Source: Selaginella tamariscina (taxonomy: Eukaryota; Streptophyta; Lycopodiopsida; Selaginellales; Selaginellaceae). Taken from it: a stretch of 64,000 nucleotides of DNA. A program made the position numbers and the translations under genes. The notes beneath the pieces were generated by a model. That model was not told the origin of the DNA, did no database searches, and saw only the letters and a program-made list of their open reading frames with translations. The stretch spans positions 59,808-123,807 of the forward strand of contig PUQB01000482.1 of assembly GCA_003024785.1 (NCBI GenBank), given 5' to 3'. Each line of letters opens with the position of its first letter. The stretch's first letter is position 1. Below are positions 38,151 through 48,424 of this stretch, piece by piece.

Positions 38151-38194
<44 letters not shown>

Positions 38195-38260
38195 ATATCG
38201 GTGTATGTGTGTGTGAAACAAATAAAATCATACAGATAAACAAACACACACACACACATA

Positions 38261-38317
<57 letters not shown>

Positions 38318-38590
38318 AGGAGTGCGTGTGTGCGAGAAAGAGATAAATAAATAGAATATATATATATAATATATATATATATGTGTGTGGTGTTGTGTGT
38401 GTGTGTGTGTGTGTGTGTATACGAGTGTGCGTGTGTGTGAGAGATAGAGATCTACAGAGAAGAGAGAGAGAGAAGGAGATATATATATATATATATATTT
38501 GTGTGTGTATATGTATACGAGTGTGCGTGTGTGTGCGAGAGATAGAGATCTATAGAGAAGAGAGAGAGAGAAGGATATATATATATATAC

Positions 38591-38642
<52 letters not shown>

Positions 38643-38800
38643 GTGTGTATATATGTATACGAGTGTGCGTGTGTGTGCGAGAGATAGAGATCTAAATTAT
38701 ATTATTAAGATACACACACATATAAATATATAAATAAATAAACTCAGAGGAGTGTGCGTGTGAGAGAGAGAGAGAGAGAGATCTCACCTGTGTGAGAGAG
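38000..38800. repeat. Microsatellite cluster (TA, TG, GA tracts)
   Basis: Long TA and TG runs alternate with a repeated unit of the form TATACGAGTGTGCGTGTGTG followed by AGAGATAGAGATCTA (copies near 38418, 38514 and 38655). Open frames here translate only simple repeats and are not genes. Confidence 0.9.
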
Positions 38801-38844
38801 AGAAGGAGATTTCACTGCCGCCGCCGCTGCCTTACAAACTCTAG

Positions 38845-38960
38845 GAATATACTTAAACCCTAAAAGGAATAGAATATATATTAACCCTAATCGAATATTC
38901 CTTTTAAGAAATACTTAAACCCTAAAAAGAATAAACTATAGATTCGCCCTAAACGAATAT
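38845..38960. promoter_or_regulatory. Pair of AAACCCTAA (telo-box-like) motifs in a duplicated unit
   Basis: CTTAAACCCTAAAA occurs at about 38849 and 38907 in a repeated unit that also has CCCTAAnCGAATATT. AAACCCTA is a known plant promoter element (telo-box). It lies in the 4.6-kb gap between the divergent genes, so a promoter role is possible but unproven. Confidence 0.3.
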
Positions 38961-39119
38961 TATTTCATTATATTATCAGCGTGTGCGTGGGTGTATCACA
39001 TACACCCAAGAATAAATATCATGCAAGGGTTTAACACGTGTGTGTCCATGAGAGTGTTAAAGTTTCACGTGCAGTGATACATATATACACACATAGTATT
39101 ATAGTACATATTAATATTA

Positions 39120-39770
39120 GAGAGACAGAGTACAGGATCGTGTATGGTGTGTATGTATGAGAGAAGAGTGATAATACATATTATGGATCATGCATGGTGA
39201 GTATGTTTGAAAGAAGAGAGACAGTACATATTTACATGGATCATGCATGGTGTGTATGTATGAGAGAAGAGAAAGAGTGTTAACAAATTAAATTCATACA
39301 CAATGTCATTGCATATATTAGTACACACATATACATACCACATGTATACACACAGACATACATACATATTACATGTGTAAATTCAATGTGTTACATAGGG
39401 TTAGGGTTTAGGGTTTAGGGTTAGGATGGATCATGCATGGTGTTTATGTATGAGAGGAGTGAGTATACACAGATATACATTATACATATTACATAATATT
39501 GTAACATCAATACATATTATGGATCATGCATGGTGTGTATGTATAAGAGAAGAGACAGGCTACATATTATGGATCATAATCATGCATGGTGTGTATGTAT
39601 GAGAGAAGGGATTATGCATAGTGACACTGTGTATGTATGAGAGAAGAGATAGAGTGTTAACAAATGAAAACCGTACACATTGCATATATTAGTACACATA
39701 TATACATACACACGTGTATACACACAAACATACATATATATTACATGTGTAAATTCAATGTGTTACATAT
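39120..39770. repeat. Interspersed tandem units with ATGCATGG core
   Basis: GGATCATGCATGGTGTGTAT followed by GTATGAGAGAAGAG recurs at about 39185, 39236, 39427, 39525 and 39580. A longer segment, 39276-39396, is repeated at 39651-39769 with few changes. No coding potential. Confidence 0.8.
39396..39425 (+). repeat. Short interstitial telomere-like repeat
   Basis: About four units of TTTAGGG/TTAGGG occur inside the ATGCATGG repeat region. They match the usual plant telomere unit. The run is too short to be a chromosome end. Confidence 0.8.
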
Positions 39771-39990
39771 ACACAGATTGAATACATATAAATCATACAT
39801 GCGTTGAACATGATGTTTTTCAATAAAAGCAACATATAATTTCTCAAGTTTGGTTTAGGGCAATGTGCATGTGTGTGCATATGTGTCTTTGTAAGTGCTT
39901 CTAATGCGTGTGCACGTGTATATATAAATTTATAATCGTGTTTATATATGTGTGCAAAACAAACATCGAATAATTAAGAAAATAATATTT

Positions 39991-40700
39991 ATAACACACT
40001 ATGAACATATTTAAATTATATATAATAATATATGATTTTATTTAATATATAGCCAATATAGTTTTAATAATATATATTAATTTAATATTGATAATAAGGT
40101 TTAACATTAGAATATTCTTGAAATAATAAGAAATTAATTGAGAAAATCCCATTAATATATACGAATAATTACTGAGATAATTAATAATAAGACTAATTTA
40201 ATTATAATAATCAGTTTAATATTGGAATATTCTTCGAATATTAAGAAAATAATAAAGAATATCACATTAATATAAAGAAGATTAATTACTCAAGTAATTA
40301 AGAAAATGAAATTAATATACACACTATGAACATATTTTAAATTATACATAATAATACATTTTTATCTAATATATAGTCATATATAGTTTAATAAATATAT
40401 ATTAATTTAATATTGATAATAAGGTTTAACATAGGAATATTCTTGAAATAATAACAAATTAATTGATATTAATATATACAAATGTAGAATAATTACTGAG
40501 ATAATTAAGAATATGACTAATTTAATTATGATAATCAGGTTTAATATTGGAATATTCTTTGAATATTAAGAAAAATAATAAAGAATATCCCATTAATATT
40601 AGGAAATGTAAATTAATTACTCGAGTAATTAAGAAAATAATAATAATAAACAGACTATGAATTATTTTAAATGATACATAATAATATATCAATTTATTTA
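39991..40700. repeat. Tandem duplication of an approximately 330-bp AT-rich unit
   Basis: The unit starting ACACTATGAACATATTT at 39991 recurs at about 40316 and begins a third time near 40652. Each unit contains GGAATATTCTTGAAATAATA and GGAATATTCTTYGAATATTAAG, similar to the GAATATTC-rich ends of the 14-kb block. Nothing coding. Confidence 0.75.
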
Positions 40701-41072
40701 TTGTATTAGTGTATATATATAAATATATAAACTCAATATTATATACTTGAATATTAAGAATGTAGAACAATTACAAAATTTTGTAATATTAAACAGTTTG
40801 AAGCACTGAATAACATTAAATGCAATTTTAAAACACTCATTAGAATTGAAGAGTATTATGTCAGACTGTCGATTATTGTTTCAACTCATCTTAAATTTTC
40901 TTTTCTGTTATTTTAAAAATTTCGAATTTTTGACATAAGTATTATCAGTCTGACATGTAAATTTGAAAATACATTTAATTTTCCACTCAAATTCAGATCT
41001 GGTTCTTTCTCCGGCAAGGGTTTCTTTATTTCTTTATTTTTCATTCTTCAGATTTTCTTTTTTCTTCTTTAG

Positions 41073-41151
41073 TGATCAGCTCAGGAGCGACATTAAATTG
41101 GGTGCGCTATTGTTTATAGGAAAGCACGGCGCCTTCAGTGCTGTTTACAAG
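41073..41151 (+). pseudogene. Possible protein-kinase glycine-loop exon fragment
   Basis: A frame reads IKLGALLFIGKHGAFSAVYK and is followed at once by GTAAGT, a consensus splice donor. The pattern I-G-x-x-G-A-F-S-x-V-Y-K resembles the ATP-binding loop of protein kinases. The rest of a kinase is not found downstream, where the second palindrome array begins. It could be a captured exon fragment or coincidence. Confidence 0.25.
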
Positions 41152-41320
41152 TAAGTATTATAAACAAATTTAGATATATTATAAAGATTCACTCTCTTAC
41201 ATTCTCTCTTAAATTTTAGAATTTAGGGATTTAGGAATGCATTAGGATTACAATATATTTTGTTAGGGATTTTATCCCGTTTAAATATACCTTTAATTTA
41301 ATATTCTCGTTAGCCGAGGC

Positions 41321-42031
41321 GGCGGGATTAATCCGGTCATTTTTTTTTGCTTCTTTGAAGAGGTGGCGGGATTAATCCGCCACCATCTCTTTCATAGCTA
41401 TGGCAGAATTAGTTCGGGCAATGCTTCTCCGCCTCTTAAAAAGAGTGCGAGATTAATCCCGTCGATAATTCTCTCAACTAATAATGATTTAACTTGAATT
41501 TATTAGAAAGAGTTGTCGACGGGATTAAATCTCGCCAATCATTTTAGGAGGCAGAGAGTGGGGTGGCGGGATTAATCTCGCAACTACTTCCCTGTTTTAA
41601 ATATTTGTGGGCAGGATTCATCCTGAATCTCTTTGAAATCATAATTTCGAGAGAGTTGTAGGGGGATTAATCCCGCTACTTATTCCCCGTCGTCAGAGTT
41701 GTGGGCGGATTAATCCCGCTGCCTATTCTCCATCGTCAATGTTGTGGGCGGGATTAATCCCGCCCCTCTTCCTCGTTGGAGGAATTTGCGGCGAGATTAA
41801 TCTCGCCGACTCTCATAGACGAGGAAGATCCGGTGGTGGGATTAATCCCACCGGTACTTCCTCGTCGAAGGGAGCCCGCGGCGAGATTAATCCCGCCGCT
41901 ATTTCCTCGTCGGAAGGAGACCGCAGCGGGATTAATCCCGCCGACTCTCTCCGATGGAGTAGAGTCGACGACGAGATTAATCCCGCCGACTCACTCTGAA
42001 GGGTAGAGTCTGCGGCGGGATTAATCCGCCC
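41321..42031. repeat. Palindrome array 2 (about 16 copies)
   Basis: The same family as array 1, with starts near 41703, 41748, 41791, 41837, 41880, 41925, 41970 and 42013, so 43-46 bp apart. Left copies are more diverged (near 41402 and 41610). Spacers share CTTCCTCGTCGnAnGGAG-like sequence that differs from array 1 spacers. The array ends about 170 bp before the start codon of the + strand transposase-like gene. Open frames across it only translate the repeat. Confidence 0.9.
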
Positions 42032-42199
42032 ATCAGTTATATAATAAAGCATGAGATATTATCTTTATACATAATATATATTATTACACATGCATATAAG
42101 CAACCGCAGTTATGATTTCTTAGAATATTGCATAAACAGATATCATAAATAAACACAATTATTTATGTGCAGGGACAATATATAATATTGGAGATAAGT

Positions 42200-45100
42200 A
42201 TGTCTTCTTCGAAAAACGAGATAGTTGGCACTGGAACTGTGGAAGTTCGAATGATAATGCATCATGTCACAATATTGCCAAGGATCTTGTGTGTACGTAT
42301 GGGTGAACACCATTTTAAGCATGTTGAGGTTCCTGGAATGGAATTTGAGGAGGGTTCTCCTGTATTGTGGAATTTGGATGAAGTCAAGGCTGACACAGAA
42401 TATACAGAGTCACAAACAAACAGTAGCACGAGTTTTCCAGATGATGGCTTGCCTGCTGTGATGGATGAGGTGATTCTCTTTCTTCATGAGATTGAGGTTG
42501 GGAGAGGCATCATCACAGCTATAAATCCAATGGAAGCAGTGTCAGAAGAGAAACTAGGGTCCGACTTCGTGGGTGTAGTTGTGACAGAGGTTTCACCTAA
42601 TGGCACTTTGCATCCTGGATCCCTCGTGAGGTGGCGAACATCTGAATTAAGACGGCAAGATGGTTCAACATATTCTGGGTTGGATTTCAATAATAACAAC
42701 CCGGAAGAACAATCATATTTGAAGAGGTTCCTTGCATTGGTCCTATTATAAGAAAAAGGCGATTCATGGGTTGCAGATCTTCCCCTGCATGTTTCAGCAA
42801 GAGGGTGAAGATGGATCCTACATCTTCCGAAAGTGTTACGAGCATTTCCACGATTGACTGCTGCAAGAAGAAGTGTTGTCAGATGGCAGACCGGAATGAA
42901 ATTACCCAATGTAGACATGTCTTTCGTACGCTCACCCAAAAGCAAAGGCATGAGTTTGTATATGCTGCACTAACTGGGTGTATTGATGGAATGGCTTCGG
43001 ACACAGGTTATCAGAGTACATCCATGGTATTTAATAAGGTGGCCATCTGCTTCAAAGCTTGGTACAGTATATACGGGATCCCAAAGACCACGTTCTACCG
43101 TCGGAGGGATGAGTGGTTAGATGGAGCGCGAACCTCAGTACATGGGAACACTGGCTTGGTCAAAACCCGCTTTCACATTATGCAGCCATAGAGATACTCA
43201 AGGCTTTTGTGGAAGCAAATGCAGACAGGATGCCTCACAAATGCCAACCACAAATGCAGGGGTCAGGGAAAATCTCAAGGTTTTGCCTTCGATCTACACT
43301 CAATTGAAGCTGTGTGAACATGTGAACAAGTGCCTCAGCTTGATGGGGGCAAGCAATCTGCACTGGTACCTTCAACAACATATGGAATACTCATTTTAAG
43401 GATGTGGAGATTGCAAAACACTCTAGCTTTTCCAAGTGTGACACTTGTACATCATTGAAGGCTGCAGAGGCTTGTGCAAAAACCTTGGTGGAGATCATGC
43501 CATTCAAAAGAAGATGGAGGCCCACATGATTGCACAACAAACTTGTCGGTCTCAGTACTATGCACACCGCATGCTTTCTTGTCACGCCCATCAGAGTACC
43601 TGTGCTTGATCCATGACAAGATGGATCATTCAAAGACCAGCATTCCAAAGCTCGTTGCAACACCAAAGTGCCTTGGAAATGTTATGAAACTTCCGATTTC
43701 ATTGACAGGTGTGCTAACACATGGACACGGTTGTGAATCATATGGACACTTTTCACTTCCACATTGGCTAGCGACTCCAATTTCACTATTGGGTCGTTGG
43801 CCATGTGTTTCAGAAACCTTGAAGCCCACTCACAACAAGTCCTATCAGTGATCTCAAAGTGAAGAAACAACACCTTCAACCTTTACATAATGCTCTCATG
43901 AACACGTCTGCACTTGAGGCTACTTGGGAATATGAGAGGCATTGTCAGCAACCTGCACAAAAAACAGATGGCCTGTTGAGAGTTCAGGTTCAATGGAGGG
44001 ATCTAGCTCAAATAGTGTACATGTGTCCTCAACATCAAATAAGCTTCTCGTCATTTGCTTTTACAGATGGATAATTGTGCAGGCGAGAACAAAAATAGTA
44101 AATCATTTTACTTAAGGGTTTCTCAAGCTCATACTTACTTTTATTTTCTAGATATGTGCTAGCATACTTGTCAATGCTTGTTGCCAAAGGTGTGTTTGAA
44201 ACAATCACGCTCAGTTTTCTTATGGTTGGTCACACTCATGAAGATATTGATGCGTTCTTTAGCAAGGTCTCCAACTCTACAAAAAGGACAAGTGCACTTA
44301 CCTTACCGCATATGATGAATCTTTTTGAAAATTGCATCTCCAAAAAAAGTTGTGCTTTGCTTGTGACTGAGGTGCCAGACTTCAAAAAATTTCTCAAGGA
44401 GTATATAAAAGAGGGGAGTGATTCTTTAGTTGGTCACCTTGCGCCGCTACAATTCTTTTTCTCCATACGAGATGGTATACCTATTATGCAGTACAAGTTA
44501 CGGCCATCAGAGCAAGAGTGGTTACCGAAAGAGGGGTTAATGCTCTTCAAAAGTGGAGAGAATGGAAAGCCACTTCTCCCAGAAGGACAACCAAACCCTA
44601 TTCCATTGAGTGCCCAGCTCAAGGAACAAGAGGTTATTATTGATGGCATCAAAAAATATGTGGCATGGGTTCAAAAATCGATGCCAAAGAATTCTGATAA
44701 GGCAACTGGTTACTCAAACTATATAAGCATGTGGTTGACTATTGGGAGACTGTTGTTCGAGAGTTGGAAGGGCCTACTGTCACAAGTACAGAATTGCAAC
44801 ACCCTTTTTGGCCTAAAACAAGGTGGCGAGAGGAGATTGAAATGACATCACTGAGCACAGACGACATAGAAGCCAGTAGTATGTGGAAGTGCAAACCCCA
44901 CACTTTGTTGGACAAAGGAACCAAAAACCTAAAGCATACTTTGATTACTGCCAGGATCTTCAAAAACTAATGATGGTTCTCATTACTCCAATGCGTCATA
45001 TAATCAGCCTATTTATGGATCAAATTATCGACACACCTGAAGTAATCACAAAAAATAGTATTGTTAAGGTTGCATGGTTCAAACCACAAAAAAGGCGACA

Positions 45101-45221
45101 CGAGAAGGAGAGCGAAAGATATAATGGATGCCTAGAGAAAACATGGTCTCCCAATCAAAAAGACCCAGCATGTTTTATAAATGTTAAATCCATTCGATAT
45201 GGGTGGATGTCAAGAAGTTGA
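42200..45221 (+). pseudogene. DUF7869-type transposase-like gene
   Basis: Likely start ATG at 42200 (MSSSKNEIVGTG). An N-terminal beta-rich domain has VGRGIITAINPMEAVSEEKL, similar in layout to the - strand neighbour. After a frame change near 42720 comes CCKKKCC, then a helix-turn-helix-like segment (YGIPKTTFYRRRDEW, then SVHGNTGLVK near 43140). After degraded sequence come LIHDKMDHSKTSIPKL (about 43610) and LPISLTGVLTHGHG. MDNCAGENKNS (44067) is followed by an intron-like gap and MVGHTHEDIDAFFSKVSNST (about 44223). These are hallmarks of the DUF7869 protein family, whose conserved D, DN and GHTHxDxD residues suggest a DDE-type nuclease, an inference. Frameshifts lie near 43190, 43400, 43850 and 44700. 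Confidence 0.65.
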
Positions 45222-45752
45222 TAAAGTTACGATTAACAAAACTGCAAGGGAATGTATGTTTTTTGAAGCTTAAAGCAATTACAAAATTATAAAATATCAT
45301 ATATTTAATATTCATAATTATTATAAACTCTTTAATAATAGTACCAAATTGTTTACTTAACTATATAAATTTAAAAAAATATGGAAGATTGACTATATTA
45401 TTATAGGATTTTGTATATTATATATATTATTACTACAAATTTTTAATTAATAATGTTATATTTAAATATTAATATTTTAATAACAACATCAATATTTATA
45501 TAATGTACCTCTTATGCTCTTCCTTAATTGTTATATTAGGCAATATATTATATAATTTAATACCTTCTACTTTTATAATGTTATTAATTTTTGTTCAATG
45601 AATGCTATAATTTATTAAAGGGTCGAATACAAAATAGAATATTCTAAAGAATATTCTGTTTTCAAACATATATTCTAAAAATATTCTTTTAATATTAGAA
45701 AATGCTAATTAAATAGCTAAAATTGCTAATTATTAGGAAATGGGACTATAGC
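45222..45752. other. AT-rich tail of the 14-kb block
   Basis: No gene seen. GAATATTC-type motifs at 45638-45690 mirror those at 31965-32010 near the other end of the block, consistent with subterminal inverted similarity. Confidence 0.5.
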
Positions 45753-45783
45753 CATGCCCATTTTAGTTACAACTTGCATATAT
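45753..45783 (-). repeat. Right inverted repeat of the 14-kb block
   Basis: CATGCCCATTTTAGTTACAA followed by CTTGCATATAT is the reverse complement of the left copy at 31793-31824 with about three differences. Confidence 0.6.
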
Positions 45784-46241
45784 TTATCTTTAAAAATTAA
45801 ACTTAAACTTTTATTAAGGTCATAAGTTTAATTAATATTTTAATTATTATCATACTATTATCAGTATGTTAATAAGGGAAATGTTATAATGATCTGATTA
45901 TTTGCTAAAATGACCTAACATGTCACTTAACCCAACACTCACCGTTAATAAAGGTGTAAGATTAGCTGGGGGATACCCCCAATACTTGGCACTGCTAACC
46001 AAATAAATAATTAACATGTGAGCACGTTGAAAGCCTTCCCATGGCCACCTTTCGGAATATCCTTCTCACCCATCATCTCCGCACCCCTCCATCCCCGGCA
46101 AACACCCTCTCATTCCCGATTCTTGTCTACAAACTCTGAGCAAAAAACGATCAAGTGCATGTTACCACATTCATCATGGACGACAGTATCCACCAGCTTT
46201 GACTTGCCAAAGGGACGAGAACATGCTCCAAGGCAAACATT

Positions 46242-47140
46242 GGAGATCTGGACTTACACCGCTCCCTCCCTTCCTTGACGCCGACACAAGAAGTTGCCAT
46301 TGAAGCTGTGCGCCAATATGCGCTTGCCAATGGATTTGTGTCTGTCATCAGGCGTTCGCAATCTTAGAGCATTAGGGAGCAAGAGCCTACGATCCGGTGG
46401 CACATCTTGCGATGTGCACAAGGCGGAGCATGCACCCCCAAGTCCCTCGCATATGGCAAAAAGGAACTCAGAGAGTGGGATGTGGATATTGTCAAGCCAC
46501 GATCCAGAAACTAGGAAGAGAACAGGATTCCAAGAACAAAAAAGGCTTGACTAAGGAACAGGACCGAGAGCAGGACATGAGCTATGAACAAGACAGGAAC
46601 AGGACAGGATCCAGGAACAAGAAGGAACATGACGGAATTCGGAAGCAAGACAGGAATAGGACAGGATCCAGGAGCGAGACAGGAGCAGGACAGGATTCAA
46701 GAGCGAGACAAGGAGAAAACAAGAAGCAAGGGGCAAGACAAGAATAAGACAAGACAAGATTGATCGTAGTAAGACTGGTGTTGATAGTAACTGATTGTAC
46801 AATAAATAGGTCGGAGCTTTTATGCTCATAACTTCAAGAGCTAATCTAGGCATGAGTGCTACAAGTGGTTGCATACATGTAAAAGTGGCTGCATGCATGC
46901 AAGGGCTAAGATGAATCCACATATCCCTTATCCTTTAGGCATATCCTGTGGCATATCCTGTAGGAATATCCTGTAATCAATCCTGTATTCGGAAACCTGT
47001 ATCCTGTATCGGGTCGTGACAGATATAAGGTGACGCTTAAGCTCAACAACATCAATGGAAGCTAGATCTTAGTTGCACCAATGCGACGCAAGCATGTTAT
47101 TAGAATGGCCCAAGAAATATTTAGCTTTCATGCTCACTGG
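46242..47140 (+). pseudogene. FAR1-like DNA-binding domain relic inside the Mutator-like element
   Basis: One frame from 46242 reads LTPTQEVAIEAVRQYALANG, FVSVIRRSQS, a TAG, then WHILRCAQGGACTPKSLAYG and ELREWDVDI at 46489. After the solo LTR it resumes one base off with KVTLKLNNING, a stop, and PMRRKHVIRMAQE. The order (helix, Y-A-x-x-x-G-F, R-R-S, C-x-x-G-G, then a strand before W/K-H) fits the FAR1-type WRKY-GCM1 DNA-binding domain found in Mutator-like transposases and FHY3/FAR1 factors. It is inactive: two stops, a frame change and a 532-bp insertion. Confidence 0.5.
46490..47021 (-). repeat. Solo LTR with perfect 5-bp target duplication
   Basis: 532 bp, + strand start TGTCAAGCCACGATCC, end TCGGGTCGTGACA, the same family as the LTRs at 16175-27971. 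It is flanked by GATAT on both sides (46485-46489 and 47022-47026). Internal sequence is absent, so recombination between two LTRs removed the rest. It shares the CATGCATGCA...GGCTAAGATGA subfamily block with the fragment at 27972-28155. Confidence 0.9.
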
Positions 47141-47690
47141 CCATCCACCACAACTTTCTAATGGTTATAATGATTCTTTATTTATATATATAAGGAGAGG
47201 TGTACTCACTACGTAGCAAAAATCCACCACATGACTAATAGTTGCTTACGTGTTAGGTCATTTAGCAAATCACGAGGTCATTATAACATTTCTATGTTAA
47301 TAATTATTTTTACATCATAGACAAAATATTCTATGCATATTATATGTTTCGCTCAAAAGTATTTTTTCACTTAGGTTGAGGAAAACTATTGGTAGATATA
47401 TCAATGTTTAAACATTTAGCTTTTACATATACATATGCTATTTTATGTATATTTACTTTGTTGTGTTTAAACCATATTGAAAAAGTTGAGTTTTTAGAGT
47501 TTAACATATGTTTAAACACTCCATGTATATTTTTTGCAATAAGTATTTCCTAGTAATAATTGACAATATTTAAATGTCAATTTTTTCATTGAAGTTTTAT
47601 TAAGTTTTAACTCCAAGTTTGAAACTCATGCTATTTCATTTTAGTTTAACATATACGGTAAATGGTAAACGTAAGATTTATGTCTCGTAT

Positions 47691-48424
47691 CAACTACTTA
47701 GCACCAACTTAATCATAAGATGGTGTACTGATGTAAGCATGCTTACGTTTACTAAACACTGTGTTTAATCTTTACATTTCGTGTATAATACCATGATTAT
47801 TAAGCTGTTTTGTGTAATATGGTTTAACCATTTTTTATGATATTTTCAAGCGCGTGATATTTCAACAAGCTTTATCCATGGTTTAACATGCTCACTGTTA
47901 AGAACGCTGTTTTCCATGGGTTTTGAACATTGACATACGTGTATATTCCTTATATCAAAGTCACAAAAATATTTCTCTAGGCGTATATCAACTTGTAGAG
48001 ACGTTATTTCCATAAACCACATACCATATCCAAATATATGGTGTACAGTTTAAACTCTCAAAAGACTTCTATTATAAGTCCTTTTTGGGTATACCACACA
48101 CAAAAATATAGCTTAAATATTTAAAACGTGAATACTCATTATTCACATTTTTATGGTTTTTCTCAGTAGACTAGAAATTACCAATTGTAATATTATTTGC
48201 AGGTTCTACCAGCCGTAATATTATTTATTGGTTTTAAGTGTTGGCCTGTTAAGAGAAATCGGCTATTAAAACCACAAAGTGACATTCTTATTTTTTTTTA
48301 AATAAGAGTCACTTTCTACACCACCACCCCTACTATGCCTGTCTCATATTCATTGACTCAGAAATAGTGCCTTGCATTCCTTCTGCTAGCAAGCTGTAAT
48401 ATGCAGCTACACACAAAGAATATA
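47691..48424. other. Non-coding right end of the 17-kb insertion
   Basis: No gene found. An inverted repeat, AAAGTGACATTCTTATTTTT with AAATAAGAGTCACTTT, lies at 48279-48314. The junction with element D falls near 48410-48425, where CACACAAAG resembles CACACAAG at 31121-31128 on the other side. Confidence 0.45.

Larger units (their letters stand above)
31793..45783. mobile_element. Candidate large DNA transposon with divergent genes and palindrome arrays
   Basis: The block is bounded by the inverted repeats at 31793-31824 and 45753-45783. It contains an FCP1-like relic, a ParB/methyltransferase-like gene on the - strand, two palindrome arrays, a microsatellite-rich centre and a DUF7869 transposase-like gene on the + strand. 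A transposase-like gene plus inverted ends is what a cut-and-paste element needs. No target duplication was found next to the inverted repeats, and the flanking direct repeats R1 and R2 could instead make it the interior of an LTR-type insertion. Boundaries are therefore provisional. Confidence 0.45.
45875..47293. mobile_element. Mutator-like element with perfect 9-bp target duplication
   Basis: The ends AGGGAAATGTTATAATGA and TCATTATAACATTTCT are inverted, and similarity continues through TTTGCTAAAATGACCTAACA (about 43 bp). The flanks are ATGTTAATA at 45866-45874 and 47294-47302. A 9-bp duplication is the hallmark of Mutator-like elements. The related repeat R1 has a single ATGTTAATA and no insert. 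Without the nested solo LTR the element is about 0.9 kb, too short for an autonomous copy. Confidence 0.85.
45784..47690 (+). repeat. Direct repeat R2, interrupted by a Mutator-like element
   Basis: R2 consists of 45784-45874 and 47303-47690, homologous to R1 at 31148-31700. The continuation to about 48420 has only weak similarity to R1 and no coding potential. Confidence 0.65.

Noticed and set aside
38383-38733. 116-residue open frame
   Set aside because: Simple-sequence translation of TG, TA and GA microsatellites.
39396-39425. Telomere or chromosome end
   Set aside because: Only about four units, embedded in other repeats with unique sequence on both sides.
36973-42031. Regularly spaced repeats resembling a CRISPR array
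   Set aside because: Units are palindromes of variable quality, spacers are themselves repeated, no cas genes exist and the context is plant nuclear DNA.
41739-42052. Open frames across palindrome array 2
   Set aside because: Same reason: translation of the tandem palindrome in three frames.
48279-48314. Inverted repeat as a transposon end or terminator
   Set aside because: A single AT-rich hairpin without a partner or duplication; no support for a specific role.
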